A stretch of 64,000 nt of DNA from Echinarachnius parma (GCA_037951105.1 JBAMJV010009772.1:108984-172983), one strand, 5' to 3'; numbered from the stretch's first letter, positions 45,831 to 48,873 are shown. The notes: generated by a model not told the origin, from the sequence alone. Program-made: numbers and translations.

Positions 45831-47450
45831 GGCACATGCCCCCTAATAATTTGCCAAAACAATAAAAAACATAAGGGGAAAATCTGCGAAAAAATCAAGA
45901 AATACATAAGGTGTGCCCCCCCCCCCCCCCCCCAATCCAAAATCAGTCTGACCACACTACGCCACCTATGGCACTGTTGTCCATTTTGTAATGACCAATG
46001 TCTTCTTTACAAATCTCCAGACTACAACCTTCGGGAGGATAGTAAGCAAATAATTACCGTTGGTGAAGGTGATGGGATAATCTATCACTTCCAAGGCGAT
46101 CTGGATGTAGCTATCTTTCCGAAGCGAAGCTGAGGAAAGATAGCGTATACATTCAGATCGCCGAGGAAGTGATAGTTTGCCATCGCCTGAAACCAAAAGG
46201 TGATTATTTGCTTTATATTCCACATCGAACGGTAGATCTAGACATCTAGTCTATAAGCAGGCCTAGTCTAACACAAGTCTTAATTACAGCTGTTACTACT
46301 ACGTTTGATCTACTTACCAACATCAATGTTATTCCAATTTCCAATGTGTATGTTGTTTCCAGCATTCGCAATAATCTTGGAACACTTTACTTTCACTCTC
46401 AAGCAAAAACAGTTCCATTTCAGCTCCGTTAGAACTCAAATCTTACGTCGAACAACAGAACAAGCAATTAAACAATAACAACGCAGCAAACCGTGTACTG
46501 TTATACTATGTACGATACGTATGCATACACAGTGCATGCATAGCGTATGAGCTTGAACAGTGTGCTACGTACGTGACGTGTACATGCACAACGAATACAA
46601 TTAAATTTGTAATTCGCGCGCATAGAGAACCCCGCCACATCATTTGGGTACGGAATTTGACTAGCCACACACGAGCTCCACAGTCAAGTCAATGCAACCG
46701 CAGTGAAAGTGCGTTGCACTCACTAGATAGTACTTTTTATCTAGTGAGTGCAACACACTTTCACCAAAGATATCTACAGAGTGTAACGAAGTTTTCTTCT
46801 CCCATCAATGATGGGCGAAACTATGCTTCATCACGTGATTAACTTTTGACCAATCGTAGAGCAAGATTCTTAGTATGTGGAATATAAATTGTACTACCTG
46901 CAATGTGCAAGCTCTATTCCATCCTACTGACCTGGTAGAGATACATTTGACTGACACCTGGGAAACAGGGAGGCTGGGACCTTGGGTTAGTTATTCGATC
47001 ATATATACATTTAGTCACGAAAAGCATTAAGGGAATACTCGTTTTGACGTAATATGAAACCTACAGTAAGTATAGTATTTTAATATAGTAAAATTGTGGG
47101 GATTTATATTCTTCTTTACAGATATATAGTGTCAATATACAAGTTCCTACATTTGTTTTTAAAATATTAAATCCTATTCGAATTAGAGCTATCAATGCTA
47201 TATTATTTAATGAATATAGATATAAATATAAATATTTATTAAATAAATAAATTATATATTGTATGTACCCTCTTTTAAATGTTTTTTTGCCATTAGGTAC
47301 ATGTACATGTAGTTGAGAGAATCGAATACTCACCGAACCAAAGTTTGACATCTGAAACAGCCAATTCGGGTCAAAGGAATCTGCCTCTCGGATGTGAAAT
47401 ACTCTTGAGCATGCACGCAGGAACGTCCGGATGTTTTTCATACACAGAAA
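1479..47450 (-). CDS. vav: VAV-family Rho/Rac guanine nucleotide exchange factor (23 of probably 24 coding exons; 5' partial)
   Basis: Seen: 23 minus-strand exons, all GT-AG, phases compatible throughout, total 2340 nt = 779 residues plus TGA. Numbering from the first visible residue: CH C-terminal half 1-58; acidic segment with tyrosines 69, 88 and 100; DH about 125-317; PH about 330-438; C1 451-502; SH3 about 522-580; SH2 612-706; SH3 about 717-775. Known: VAV proteins are cytosolic adaptors and GEFs that load GTP on Rac/Rho/Cdc42 downstream of tyrosine kinases. Phosphorylation of the acidic tyrosines relieves autoinhibition of DH by the CH and acidic parts. Human VAV proteins are roughly 840-880 residues; adding a first exon of about 70 residues here gives about 850. 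The order CH-acidic-DH-PH-C1-SH3-SH2-SH3 is unique to this family. No paralogue (VAV1/2/3) assignment is possible; invertebrates usually carry one vav. Promoter, 5' UTR and start codon are not in view. Confidence 0.95.
1928..1990 (-). pseudogene. relic of vav exon 23 3' half
   Basis: The plus-strand sequences ccaacccatgtggccttctg and ccttgctgatgatgcagact repeat 2098-2150 almost exactly at a spacing of about 170 bp, then decay. The piece corresponds to [13 protein letters not shown]. No usable splice sites. Confidence 0.8.
2075..2238 (-). CDS. vav: vav exon 23: C-terminal SH3 domain
   Basis: 164 nt, enters phase 1, leaves phase 0. Contains [20 protein letters not shown], then [25 protein letters not shown] and the WW pair are the canonical SH3 ligand-binding signature (human ARYDFCARDRSELSL, GWWRGEI). 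Acceptor atccag, donor gtaaga. GC content is clearly above its flanks. A relic of its second half lies at 1928-1990. Confidence 0.96.
2475..2602 (-). mobile_element. MITE family A, truncated
   Basis: Reads, in reverse, the start of the 390-bp element seen complete at 33621: fragments aaaacctgtccca, acaacaaggtatgaggga, gatttggacaatg and terminal ccctttaa. Only about 130 bp remain. Confidence 0.75.
2851..2874. promoter_or_regulatory. two perfect TGACGTCA palindromes
   Basis: TGACGTCA at 2851-2858 and again at 2867-2874. This is the full CRE consensus bound by CREB/ATF bZIP dimers. Intronic, and may belong to a repeat, so a regulatory role is only a possibility. Confidence 0.3.
4050..4640. repeat. 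degenerate tandem repeat, ~190-bp unit
   Basis: The phrases ggataatctttttt, ctgaagtaggaact and ccattccttgccaa...cctgg recur from about 4070, 4265 and 4605, with a partial unit near 4440. No coding content. Confidence 0.8.
5321..5888. mobile_element. MITE family C
   Basis: 568 bp bounded by TTAAAGGGGAATTCC and its inverted form (ggaatacccctttaa). The interior matches 19077-19702 throughout (aatttgatgtttgctat, gacgtcacttgcgagctgc and others). No transposase; the short open frames inside are not coding. Confidence 0.85.
6140..6933. mobile_element. two abutting MITE family E copies with different termini
   Basis: Copy 1 (6140-6566) has inverted ends aaagtgatccattaactttg / gttaatggatcacttt. Copy 2 (6563-6933) has aaagtgaggcctgtaaagtg / cactttacaggcctcacttt. 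Interiors are homologous (ttacttggagctt, gattgaagtctcaaat). A third member is at 48332-48873. Confidence 0.8.
6960..7050 (-). CDS. vav: vav exon 22: SH2 C-terminal part
   Basis: 91 nt, enters phase 0, leaves phase 1. [20 protein letters not shown] then [10 protein letters not shown]. Human: ELVEFYQQNSLKDCFKSLDT then TLQFPF. Acceptor ttgcag, donor gtaagt. Two tandem partial copies sit upstream in gene orientation. Confidence 0.93.
7095..7290 (-). pseudogene. two tandem copies (94-bp period) of acceptor and start of vav exon 22
   Basis: The block beginning ggagactaggctgttcc in the true exon (7012) recurs at 7106 and 7200. On the minus strand the first copy reads [16 protein letters not shown] then stop, with acceptor ttgcag. 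The second has acceptor ccaag and [13 protein letters not shown]. Neither has a donor, so both are decoy acceptors rather than usable exons. Confidence 0.85.
7306..7475. mobile_element. short MITE, 170 bp
   Basis: Inverted ends CCGGTCACATATCACCGGAT and atccggtgatatgtgacccgg. GC-richer than its surroundings. Single copy in this window. Confidence 0.75.
7742..7820 (-). mobile_element. tRNA-derived SINE, degenerate
   Basis: The minus strand carries a B-box-like ggttcgatttg with the gcgaagcccaattttctttt tail also found at 11733-11841. The A-box half is decayed. Confidence 0.6.
7880..7967 (-). CDS. vav: vav exon 21: SH2 domain middle
   Basis: 88 nt, enters phase 2, leaves phase 0. [20 protein letters not shown] aligns with human NVEVKHIKIMTAEGLYRIT. 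KH with the following hydrophobic strand is the SH2 betaD region. Acceptor atacag, donor gtaagt. Confidence 0.9.
8138..8245 (-). pseudogene. decayed copy of vav exon 20
   Basis: The plus-strand run ctgtagactgatggcaaatc matches the exon 20 3' end (ctgtagactgatggcaaacc). Weaker matches extend across the FLVR region, where the Arg codon context is destroyed. A gt follows the exon end (gttagt). It lies about 660 bp on the 3' side. Confidence 0.72.
8236..8507. repeat. degenerate dispersed repeat with ttgcccgaatgggccag motif
   Basis: Contains gcccattcgggcaagtaaa, cttgcccg and gggcaagtgctagtgtcgagccct. The same phrases recur at 15292-15510, 25345-25430, 29757-30025, 41820-42070, 54957-55200, 55290-55530 and 57330-57580. 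A high-copy noncoding family that often opens or closes with a cgacact...gcccgg block. Confidence 0.7.
8800..8904 (-). CDS. vav: vav exon 20: SH2 domain, FLVR strand
   Basis: 105 nt, phase 2/2. [19 protein letters not shown] then [19 protein letters not shown] carries the invariant phosphotyrosine-binding arginine (residue 636). Human: WYAGPMERAGAESILANRSDG then TFLVR. Acceptor gtgtag, donor gtaatt. Confidence 0.94.
9115..9700. repeat. CAT/ATC-rich microsatellite tract
   Basis: Long degenerate runs of catcat, atcatc and accatc on the plus strand, densest at 9460-9680. They produce low-complexity open frames on both strands (His-rich, Ser/Pro-rich, Asp-rich) that have no other coding support. 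Confidence 0.9.
9358..9462 (-). pseudogene. decayed full-length copy of vav exon 19
   Basis: Keeps an acceptor (gatttag), the opening AEQYD, the end ATAGGGGACCTATTAAGACA and a donor (CATG|gtaggt), but has indels and an in-frame TAG. It is separated from exon 19 by a CAT/ATC-rich microsatellite. It lies on the 3' side. Confidence 0.8.
9706..9809 (-). CDS. vav: vav exon 19: SH3-SH2 linker and start of SH2
   Basis: 104 nt, enters phase 0, leaves phase 2. [20 protein letters not shown] forms a Pro/Ser-rich linker. It then runs to [10 protein letters not shown], the W starting the SH2 motif WYAG (human DLSVHLWYAG). Acceptor ctttag, donor gtaagt. A decayed full-length copy lies at 9358-9462. Confidence 0.88.
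9885..10110. mobile_element. inverted pair of tRNA-derived SINEs
   Basis: A minus-oriented copy (about 9885-9985, ending gagccactta aagaccc) faces a plus-oriented copy (about 9999-10110: ttctttgtggctcgattgta, then tctgaaggtc and ttcgatgttcgac). Both keep the gctcattttcattt tail, so the pair can fold back on itself. Confidence 0.7.
10253..10339 (-). pseudogene. relic of vav exon 18 C-terminal half with donor
   Basis: Reads NISNE and, after a 2-nt deletion (frameshift), the nucleotide equivalent of [18 protein letters not shown], ending in a strong donor (CTTCTG|gtaaga). It lies about 245 bp on the 3' side of exon 18. The donor copy is closer to consensus than the one at the true exon. Confidence 0.78.
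10500..10667 (-). CDS. vav: vav exon 18: N-terminal SH3 domain
   Basis: 168 nt, phase 0/0, 56 codons. [16 protein letters not shown] aligns with human [35 protein letters not shown] and [10 protein letters not shown] follow. Donor gtgagg. The acceptor is the weakest call in the gene: tattcaaag before GTT is the only AG that gives phase 0 and the right frame, and its pyrimidine tract is poor. The domain lacks ALYDY, as VAV N-SH3 domains do. Confidence 0.83.
10735..10787 (-). pseudogene. relic of vav exon 18 N-terminal half with acceptor
   Basis: After an acceptor (tatatgcag) it reads [15 protein letters not shown], matching [16 protein letters not shown] in exon 18, then decays. It lies about 130 bp on the 5' side. 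The AG of this copy aligns with a non-AG position (CCG) in the true exon, so the working acceptor of exon 18 may have moved. Confidence 0.75.
10936..11080 (-). CDS. vav: vav exon 17: C1 zinc finger, C-terminal half, and linker
   Basis: 145 nt, enters phase 2, leaves phase 0. [20 protein letters not shown] completes the C1 ligand set (Cys482, Cys485, His490, Cys493, Cys502). A Pro/Thr/Ala-rich linker to the first SH3 follows. Acceptor ttgacag, donor gtattt. Confidence 0.92.
11162..11235 (-). pseudogene. decayed copy of vav exon 17 start
   Basis: The plus-strand sequence cttgtgtactgtgatacca, then cttgaaagaaca, repeats cttgtgtaccgagatacca and cttggaagaaca of 11026-11078 with scattered substitutions. 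It lies about 140 bp on the 5' side of the exon in gene orientation. No intact frame. Confidence 0.7.
11260..11283. repeat. C21-GGG homopolymer tract
   Basis: 21 consecutive C followed by GGG on the plus strand, within the intron between exons 16 and 17. One of about ten G/C homopolymer runs in an otherwise AT-rich window. Confidence 0.95.
11502..11555 (-). CDS. candidate duplicated exon 16b (partial C1), possibly alternative
   Basis: A tandem copy (period about 88 bp) of the 3' half of exon 16. After a plausible acceptor (cttcccatag) it reads [17 protein letters not shown] and ends at a donor identical to that of exon 16 (gtgaga). Length 54 nt, phase 2 at both ends, no stop: inclusion between exons 16 and 17 would insert 18 residues in frame. 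Inclusion would add an extra CxxC pair without its His. It may equally be a recent non-functional duplicate. Confidence 0.45.
11587..11685 (-). CDS. vav: vav exon 16: C1 zinc finger, N-terminal half
   Basis: 99 nt, phase 2/2. Contains [20 protein letters not shown]: the first zinc ligand His (residue 451) and the Cys pair CDSC (465, 468). Spacing His to first Cys is one residue longer than the usual 12. Acceptor tacag, donor gtgaga. C1 in VAV is atypical (does not bind diacylglycerol) and supports DH-PH catalysis. Confidence 0.93.
11733..11841 (-). mobile_element. tRNA-derived SINE, best preserved copy
   Basis: The minus strand begins GGGTCTTTGTGGCTCAATGG, which contains a box A, then a CTAGCAAT anticodon-arm-like region. 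Box B is GGTTCGATTCC; the copy ends tggcgaagcc and a ctttgctcattttcaatca tail. Relatives lie at 7742, 9885-10110, 16826, 31165 and 35214. It has no CCA-end structure of a functional tRNA and carries a SINE tail. Confidence 0.85.
12462..12580 (-). CDS. vav: vav exon 15: PH C-terminal helix
   Basis: 119 nt, enters phase 0, leaves phase 2. [20 protein letters not shown] leads to [18 protein letters not shown]. The tryptophan in FRWVEGI is the signature PH C-terminal-helix Trp (human KKKWMEQFEMAI). Acceptor ttgcag, donor gtaagt. Confidence 0.93.
13180..13860. repeat. degenerate tandem repeat, ~170-bp unit, about four copies
   Basis: Recurring phrases: ctccacaaggtt, ttaccatgaca, atgccttgcacatc and accaagtt...attgctcaaa. 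Units are strongly diverged, and the open frames are accidental. Confidence 0.7.
13896..14033. mobile_element. fold-back element, 36-bp stem
   Basis: gggaaacttcatggactggc... at the left is matched by ...gccagtccatgaagtttccc at the right; the stem extends to tggaattctggg/cccagcattcca. About 60 bp loop containing gatcgcgcgat. Confidence 0.85.
14173..14436. mobile_element. MITE with ~38-bp terminal inverted repeats
   Basis: Left end tatagcaaaaccctgcactt gtc; right end gacaagtgcagggttttgct ata; outermost atatatgtgacc / ggttacatatat. No coding capacity. Confidence 0.85.
14617..14991 (-). mobile_element. MITE family A, reversed and diverged
   Basis: Full-length but diverged copy in reverse: ttaaaaggggtctagtgcaa at one end and gttactagatccttttaa at the other. 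Interior blocks (aatggccaagtaaaaagcga, aaaacctgttcc) match the family. Confidence 0.8.
16826..16905 (-). mobile_element. tRNA-derived SINE, degenerate
   Basis: The minus strand has ggtctcgggttcaattcttt (box B) and a ccaattttctttgccc tail. The box A half is eroded into gagcgctac. Confidence 0.6.
17577..17690 (-). pseudogene. decayed copy of vav exon 14 3' part and following intron
   Basis: The plus-strand pieces gagttgccaatttaagaa, ccttccactccgaccact and actgagcaaggtcaatg repeat 17945-18048 with many substitutions. Further ttgccaa-based fragments at about 17703 and 17829 suggest several rounds of about 120-bp duplication. Confidence 0.72.
17991..18077 (-). CDS. vav: vav exon 14: PH domain middle
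   Basis: 87 nt, phase 0/0. Encodes [20 protein letters not shown] then NLPSGRSGR, aligning with human GDSYDLKDFVNLHSFQVRDSSSGD. Acceptor caacag, donor gtaaga. A decayed copy lies at 17577-17690. Confidence 0.9.
18441..18814. mobile_element. MITE family B, internally shortened
   Basis: Starts ttaaaggggtagtttagttt tggta and ends gagcatccctttaa. Shares ggtaatgaaaaactga, ctggggccccaggtttatt and tttgtaattttgt with 42355-42917. About 190 bp shorter. Confidence 0.8.
19077..19702. mobile_element. MITE family C with a nested short MITE
   Basis: Ends ttaaaggggaattccacc / ggaattcccctttaa; homologous to 5321-5888. 19589-19667 is an extra ~79-bp TTAACC element that is absent from the other copy, i.e. 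a later insertion. Confidence 0.85.
19834..19913. mobile_element. short TTAACC MITE family, ~75-80 bp
   Basis: ttaaccccttgactacggga ... actcgtagggaatgggttaa around a conserved core gtacaaagtctatg. Sister copies: 18198-18277, 19589-19667, 20551-20630, 41183-41256, and a decayed one near 33160-33225. Confidence 0.85.
23931..23994 (-). CDS. vav: vav exon 13: PH domain strands
   Basis: 64 nt, enters phase 2, leaves phase 0. [20 protein letters not shown] aligns with human SKMDRYAFLLDKALLICKRR. Acceptor ttgcag, donor gtgagt. Its last 13 nt including the donor start (GGAGTGGAAGGGT) are identical to those of exon 14. Confidence 0.92.
24150..24454. mobile_element. fold-back element, long inverted repeats
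   Basis: Left ggtgtttcacaaagatccta, right ...ggatctttgtgaaacacc; arms also share taactctaagttgga / cttagagttgga. Same family as 25835-26183. Confidence 0.85.
24524..24622 (-). CDS. vav: vav exon 12: start of PH domain
   Basis: 99 nt, phase 2/2. Encodes [19 protein letters not shown] then ELKLKF, matching human QSLAHYGRPKIDGELKI, the first PH strand. Acceptor tgtttag, donor gtaaga. The acceptor and first roughly 24 nt have been amplified into a nine-copy tandem array directly upstream (24608-25331). Confidence 0.92.
24586..25331 (-). repeat. minisatellite, ~82-bp unit, each carrying a splice acceptor plus start of exon 12
   Basis: ttgtagttca starts at 24608, 24691, 24772, 24854, 24935, 25016, 25098, 25179 and 25262 (periods 81-83). 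Read on the minus strand, each unit ends in the exon 12 acceptor (gatgtttag) followed by the first 24 or so coding nt (LVNYKGE-). Only the unit at 24608 continues into a real exon. Units differ at very few positions, so the array is young or homogenised. Confidence 0.92.
25835..26183. mobile_element. fold-back element, near-perfect ~160-bp arms
   Basis: ggggggtgtttcacaaagat at 25836 is mirrored by atctttgtgaaacacccccc ending at 26180. Arms stay almost perfectly complementary to the centre (tttcatgaattttatgcgaag). It interrupts a gcccg-type dispersed repeat, so it is younger than that copy. Confidence 0.9.
26583..26656 (-). CDS. vav: vav exon 11: end of DH, DH-PH linker
   Basis: 74 nt, enters phase 0, leaves phase 2. 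[19 protein letters not shown] aligns with human DLAQCVNEVKRDNETLRQI. Acceptor acacag, donor gtaaga. The VNEVKRD core is nearly invariant in VAV proteins. Confidence 0.94.
26812..26999. mobile_element. fold-back element, ~188 bp
   Basis: Ends acagttgttaac / gttaacaactgt; arms share catggaatgttcc, ctcgggattttaaatgctat and aataagtccctcg in opposite orientation. Lies 155 bp on the 5' side of exon 11 in gene orientation. Confidence 0.88.
27827..27898 (-). CDS. vav: vav exon 10: DH domain
   Basis: 72 nt, phase 0/0. [20 protein letters not shown] aligns with human ELVKHTQEAMEKENLRLAL. This is the long last DH helix. Acceptor gtgtag, donor gtaagt. A very young 136-bp tandem copy of its 5' part lies upstream in gene orientation. 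Confidence 0.93.
27994..28134 (-). pseudogene. young tandem copy of the acceptor and start of vav exon 10
   Basis: 27858-27993 and 27994-28134 are near-identical tandem units (period 136). Each holds about 40 nt of exon 10, its acceptor, and about 95 nt of upstream intron. The upstream unit reads [13 protein letters not shown] and then runs out of exon homology with no donor at the right place. Few differences imply a recent event. Confidence 0.85.
28155..28178. repeat. G4-T-G19 tract
   Basis: ggggt followed by 19 G on the plus strand (C-rich on the coding strand), in the intron upstream of exon 10. Confidence 0.95.
28659..28754 (-). CDS. vav: vav exon 9: DH conserved region 3
   Basis: 96 nt, phase 0/0. 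Contains [20 protein letters not shown], the most conserved DH segment (human FTLRDLLMVPMQRVLKYHLL), which forms part of the Rac-binding face. Acceptor ccccag, donor gtaagg. Confidence 0.96.
29191..29275 (-). pseudogene. relic of vav exon 8 3' end plus donor
   Basis: The plus-strand sequence from ataatcacctctactttcat onward repeats the 3' end of exon 8 and its intron start (29461-29545) at a distance of 270 bp. The copied part runs through the gatgtggtt and gtttgagca blocks before decaying. The donor (GAG|gtgatt) is kept but there is no acceptor. It lies on the 3' side, as expected for a duplication broken inside the exon. Confidence 0.8.
29469..29666 (-). CDS. vav: vav exon 8: DH domain core
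   Basis: 198 nt, phase 0/0, 66 codons, the longest exon in view. Reads from [13 protein letters not shown] through [11 protein letters not shown] to NPSIRMKVE. This matches the DH central helices (human FLVYGRYCSQV). Acceptor ttacag, donor gtgatt. A relic of its 3' end lies at 29191-29275. Confidence 0.95.
30292..30360 (-). CDS. vav: vav exon 7: DH domain
   Basis: 69 nt, phase 0/0. [23 protein letters not shown] aligns closely with human HFLKPLQRFLKPQDIEIIFINIE over its whole length. This is the helix pair following DH conserved region 1. Acceptor taacag, donor gtgagt. Confidence 0.94.
30530..30640. repeat. 50-bp tandem duplication
   Basis: gaatgctaacagtttaaa... is followed immediately by a second near-identical copy (one or two differences). 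Intronic, between exons 6 and 7. Confidence 0.9.
30958..31164. mobile_element. fold-back element, ~205 bp
   Basis: Ends caatgggtgatttcaagtat / ...gaaatcacccaatg. Inner arms gccggtgttagtgtttaata and tattaaacactaacaccggc are perfectly complementary. Confidence 0.9.
31165..31265 (+). mobile_element. tRNA-derived SINE
   Basis: ggctttctagctcagttggt agagc is a good box A; box B is mutated (ggatcaaaacc). Tail gaagccccattttctttgct is shared with the family. Abuts the fold-back element at 30958. Confidence 0.78.
31325..31376 (-). pseudogene. decayed copy of vav exon 6
   Basis: On the plus strand gcatctgtagtgcctccac and then tctcctgccggcaaa repeat the exon 6 sequence (gcatctgtagcgcctccac, tctcctgccggcaaa) with substitutions and small gaps. 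It lies about 200 bp on the 3' side of the true exon in gene orientation. No usable open frame. Confidence 0.7.
31530..31637 (-). CDS. vav: vav exon 6: start of DH (RhoGEF) domain
   Basis: 108 nt, phase 0/0, 36 codons. [17 protein letters not shown] is the first conserved DH helix (human: LREIQQTEEKYTDTL). The acceptor is a tandem NAGNAG (ttacagcag), so the first Gln may be optional. Donor gtgagt. A decayed copy of the middle and end of this exon lies at 31325-31376. Confidence 0.94.
31756..31780. repeat. G7-T-G17 tract
   Basis: G-rich run on the plus strand in the intron 5' of exon 6; no coding content. Confidence 0.95.
32231..32333 (-). CDS. vav: vav exon 5: acidic region, second and third tyrosines
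   Basis: 103 nt, enters phase 2, leaves phase 0. Contains [10 protein letters not shown] and DKIYDDLV, equivalent to the second and third regulatory tyrosines (human VAV1 Tyr160 and Tyr174). The third corresponds to the tyrosine that plugs the DH active site until phosphorylated. Acceptor ttacag, donor gtattt. All three tyrosines being kept suggests the phospho-switch is intact. Confidence 0.94.
32773..32826 (-). CDS. vav: vav exon 4: acidic region, first tyrosine
   Basis: 54 nt, enters phase 2, leaves phase 2. Encodes [25 protein letters not shown] aligns with the first regulatory tyrosine motif of VAV acidic segments (human VAV1 Tyr142 context EDIYSGL). Acceptor cacag, donor gtaagt. It is separated from exon 3 by a 12-kb intron. 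Confidence 0.92.
33621..34017 (+). mobile_element. MITE family A, complete
   Basis: 397 bp with imperfect inverted ends TTAAAGGGACTTAGTAAC / GTTACTAGATCCCTTTAA. Shared interior: ccttgttgtattcgtattaa, gggacaggttt, caaatttccctttcgtt, gtggacatat. Copies: 14617, 43711, 49365 and a fragment at 2475. Confidence 0.9.
34297..34537. mobile_element. MITE with nested inverted repeats
   Basis: Outer ends agggacgttttgatt / aatcgaaaagtccct; inner pair cacacgttgacccattgtt / aacaatgggtcaacgtgtg; cactagtgga motif at both sides. Confidence 0.82.
35390..36370. repeat. tandem repeat, ~205-bp unit, four to five copies
   Basis: gatgctagctgtgat recurs at 35601, 35814, 36012 and 36217 (spacing 213, 198, 205). Each is followed by gagacagttgtcag and an aagngggaggca block; a diverged unit precedes at about 35417. 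Confidence 0.88.
36900..37470. repeat. degenerate tandem repeat, ~140-165-bp unit
   Basis: ttgtggtatttca with a following aaatttgg recurs at about 37146, 37310 and 37446; a weaker unit lies near 36912. AT-rich, no coding content. Confidence 0.65.
39393..39480. repeat. short tandem repeat, ~35-bp unit x3
   Basis: ggcatgtctatcctatcaaattg / ggcatctccatcctatc / ggcatttctatcctatc, joined by aaaaataa. Confidence 0.85.
40960..41420. repeat. tandem repeat, ~150-bp unit x3, middle copy interrupted by a MITE
   Basis: catacaaatctta occurs at 41012, 41170 and 41391. Units share ttcattat, gtttataattct, atcccaaatctatattttat and agcacgatag. In the middle unit a 74-bp TTAACC element sits in the tta of that phrase; the other two are empty sites. 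Confidence 0.88.
41183..41256. mobile_element. short TTAACC MITE with TA target duplication
   Basis: accccttgcctacgggaacc ... ctcgaaggcaacggga, flanked by TA (41181-41182, 41257-41258). Removing it with one TA restores exactly the sequence of the empty third tandem unit (41391 onward). Confidence 0.9.
42355..42917. mobile_element. MITE family B, complete
   Basis: 563 bp, ends ttaaagggaaagttgagttt tggta / taccagaactcaactatccctttaa. Contains ctggggccccgggtttatt. Relatives at 51063-51621 (reverse) and 18441-18814. Confidence 0.9.
43711..44097 (+). mobile_element. MITE family A, complete
   Basis: Ends ttaaagggtagtaacattgt / gttacagatccctttaa; interior matches 33621-34017 block by block. The small open frames it contains are accidental. 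Confidence 0.88.
44655..44800. repeat. AAAC microsatellite
   Basis: Runs of aaacaaacaaac with interruptions (cacacat, agacaac), immediately 3' of exon 3 in gene orientation. Confidence 0.95.
44825..44883 (-). CDS. vav: vav exon 3: end of CH domain
   Basis: 59 nt, begins phase 0, ends phase 2. Encodes [19 protein letters not shown] plus a split codon. It continues exon 2 as [13 protein letters not shown], equivalent to the helix that closes the VAV CH domain. Acceptor ctctag, donor gtaagt. Two partial copies lie just upstream in gene orientation (44981-45001 and 45011-45054). Confidence 0.88.
44981..45001 (-). pseudogene. short relic of vav exon 3 start
   Basis: The first 18 or so nt read [11 protein letters not shown] (CTTATTGAACTACTGTCCAA) directly after a tgtag acceptor-like sequence. 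No donor or downstream exon part follows. It is the more decayed of two copies of the exon 3 start. Confidence 0.6.
45011..45054 (-). pseudogene. relic copy of vav exon 3 with intact acceptor
   Basis: The first 30 nt are identical to exon 3 ([10 protein letters not shown]), preceded by a good acceptor (cattagtccag). Similarity fades after about 44 nt. The exon 3 donor is missing and the frame reaches a stop 32 codons in. Use as an exon would truncate the protein after the CH domain. Confidence 0.75.
45799..45933. repeat. G31 and C18 homopolymer pair
   Basis: 31 G at 45799-45829, then about 86 bp of normal sequence, then 18 C at 45916-45933. Opposite base composition lets the two runs pair as a stem. 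Confidence 0.93.
46044..46205. mobile_element. fold-back element
   Basis: tatcacttccaaggcgatctg is mirrored by cagatcgccgaggaagtgata. The outer arms (taattaccg, ggtgaaggtgatgg / ccatcgcctgaaaccaaaagg) pair less well. Confidence 0.85.
46703..46764. other. 62-nt near-perfect hairpin
   Basis: gtgaaagtgcgttgcactca ctagata and tatctagtgagtgcaacaca ctttcac form a 27-bp stem (one mismatch) with an 8-nt loop. Size is compatible with a microRNA-type precursor or a very small fold-back element. Confidence 0.6.
47334..47450 (-). CDS. vav: vav exon 2: C-terminal part of CH domain
   Basis: 117 nt, phase 0 at both ends, 39 codons. It begins [11 protein letters not shown] and runs to FQMSNFGS, matching the stretch of human VAV that follows the exon 1 boundary. 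The acceptor is ctatag and the donor gtgagt. An internal ATG (fourth codon) opens a longer open frame that could be mistaken for the gene start. The family alignment puts FLC upstream of that Met, so I take this as an internal exon. CH in VAV is regulatory (autoinhibition), not a classic actin binder. Confidence 0.93.
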
Positions 47451-48331
47451 CTATAGGTAATGAACAAGAAAAAAACACAGAATCAATATAAAATGCATGA
47501 TAATATAAAATTGAAGATGGTGATGACAACGACGAGGACAACAATGATGATGATGATGATCTATGATGGAAAAAAAGGAATATTTCACAATAGACAGTAC
47601 ATCAATTTTTACTTTGAATGTACATTTACATGTAAACTAATTCAAACAGATGGAGAAATACATTTTTATTTGTATACAATAAGCATATCTTTTATTTAAA
47701 AAAATATTATCAGTATTCAATATTGGATATAGTATGACCATGAAATTTTCATTTTCAATAAAGTTCACAATATAAACATAAATTACCCTTTAATAGACCA
47801 TCAGTATAATGCACAAAAAACAACAACATTAAATGAGAGTCATGTGACAGGTACATTATCTCAGGAATGTGCCTGCATCATGTCATCAATGCCTCTTAGC
47901 TAAACAATGTCACATTTTGATTACATTAACCTCATTGTTGAAATGTAAACAAAATGATTCATTCACCCATAACACCAGATGTACACAAAATAATGTATGT
48001 TTACATTTTCTTGCATTATCTTTCCTTTATGATGCACTAGTCTGATACAAATCATGTTACTTTTACTGTTAGCTGCATAATTATTTTGTTTTAAATCATT
48101 GTTTCATGGTACCTTGGTCCTTGGGTGTTGGAGGTCAGGTGGCTTTATGCCAATTACTCTCATAACCCAACATCATCATGCTGGAGGTTTATCCTCGTTT
48201 TCAAAACTTCTGACAAACTGCATGCAGCTGGATATGTTTGTTCCACCCCTTCCTCCCAAGCCCCCACCCCCAAATAAAAGAAGAAACGACATGAAAATGT
48301 CTGTAAAGAACTCCAAACATATGTAACAAAT

Positions 48332-48873
48332 TTAAGTGATCCGTATAAAGTGTCAGATATTGCACAAACTGACATTTGAGACTTCAATAGAATTGAAAGA
48401 TTTGTGAAAGTTTGAAAGAAAACGAACACTGTTTACCTAGTGAAAAGACGAATATTGAGTTCATATTTTATCACCAAATACTGATGGTCTGTTGTAGATT
48501 TGTTGCAGTGATAATCATCCGTTTGATCTTGACGATATCCGCACCCGTGTATACAGCTACAGACGGTACGGAATTCATGGAATTTGCGCACACTAGGCTC
48601 AAAGTTCAGTGGGTCGGGAAAATTTCTCACGCGCGCTGGCAGGACGTATTCAGCAACGTCAATTGTACTTTTTATCAATACCGTTAGCTAACGCTTTTGA
48701 AATAATGATTTTCAATGATAATTATCTTCATACTAAAGGGACATTTGAAAAAAACCGAACCCTCATTTATTCTTCTCTTACCATACATGTAAGCTAAACA
48801 ACACGGCAGAAGAGAAACGAGGAATCTCCAAGTATTTTTCGTGGAGTTAGACACTTTACCTGTGTCACTTTAA
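48332..48873. mobile_element. MITE family E, third copy
   Basis: Ends ttaagtgatccgtataaagt gtc / gacactttacctgtgtcacttta. Shares aagggacatttgaaaaaaac-type and tctcttac...acacggcagaagagaaacgagga blocks with 6563-6933, in opposite orientation. About 540 bp. Confidence 0.78.

Larger units (their letters stand above)
45055..47333. other. intron between vav exons 2 and 3
   Basis: 2.3 kb. Holds a G31 run (45799-45829) and C18 run (45916-45933), a fold-back element (46044-46205) and a strong 62-nt hairpin (46703-46764). No exon seen. Confidence 0.8.

Noticed and set aside
47061..47441. Gene start at the ATG at 47439-47441
   Set aside because: The family alignment continues upstream of it (FLC) to a clean acceptor at 47451-47452, and the CH N-terminal half would be lost; kept only as a remote alternative start.
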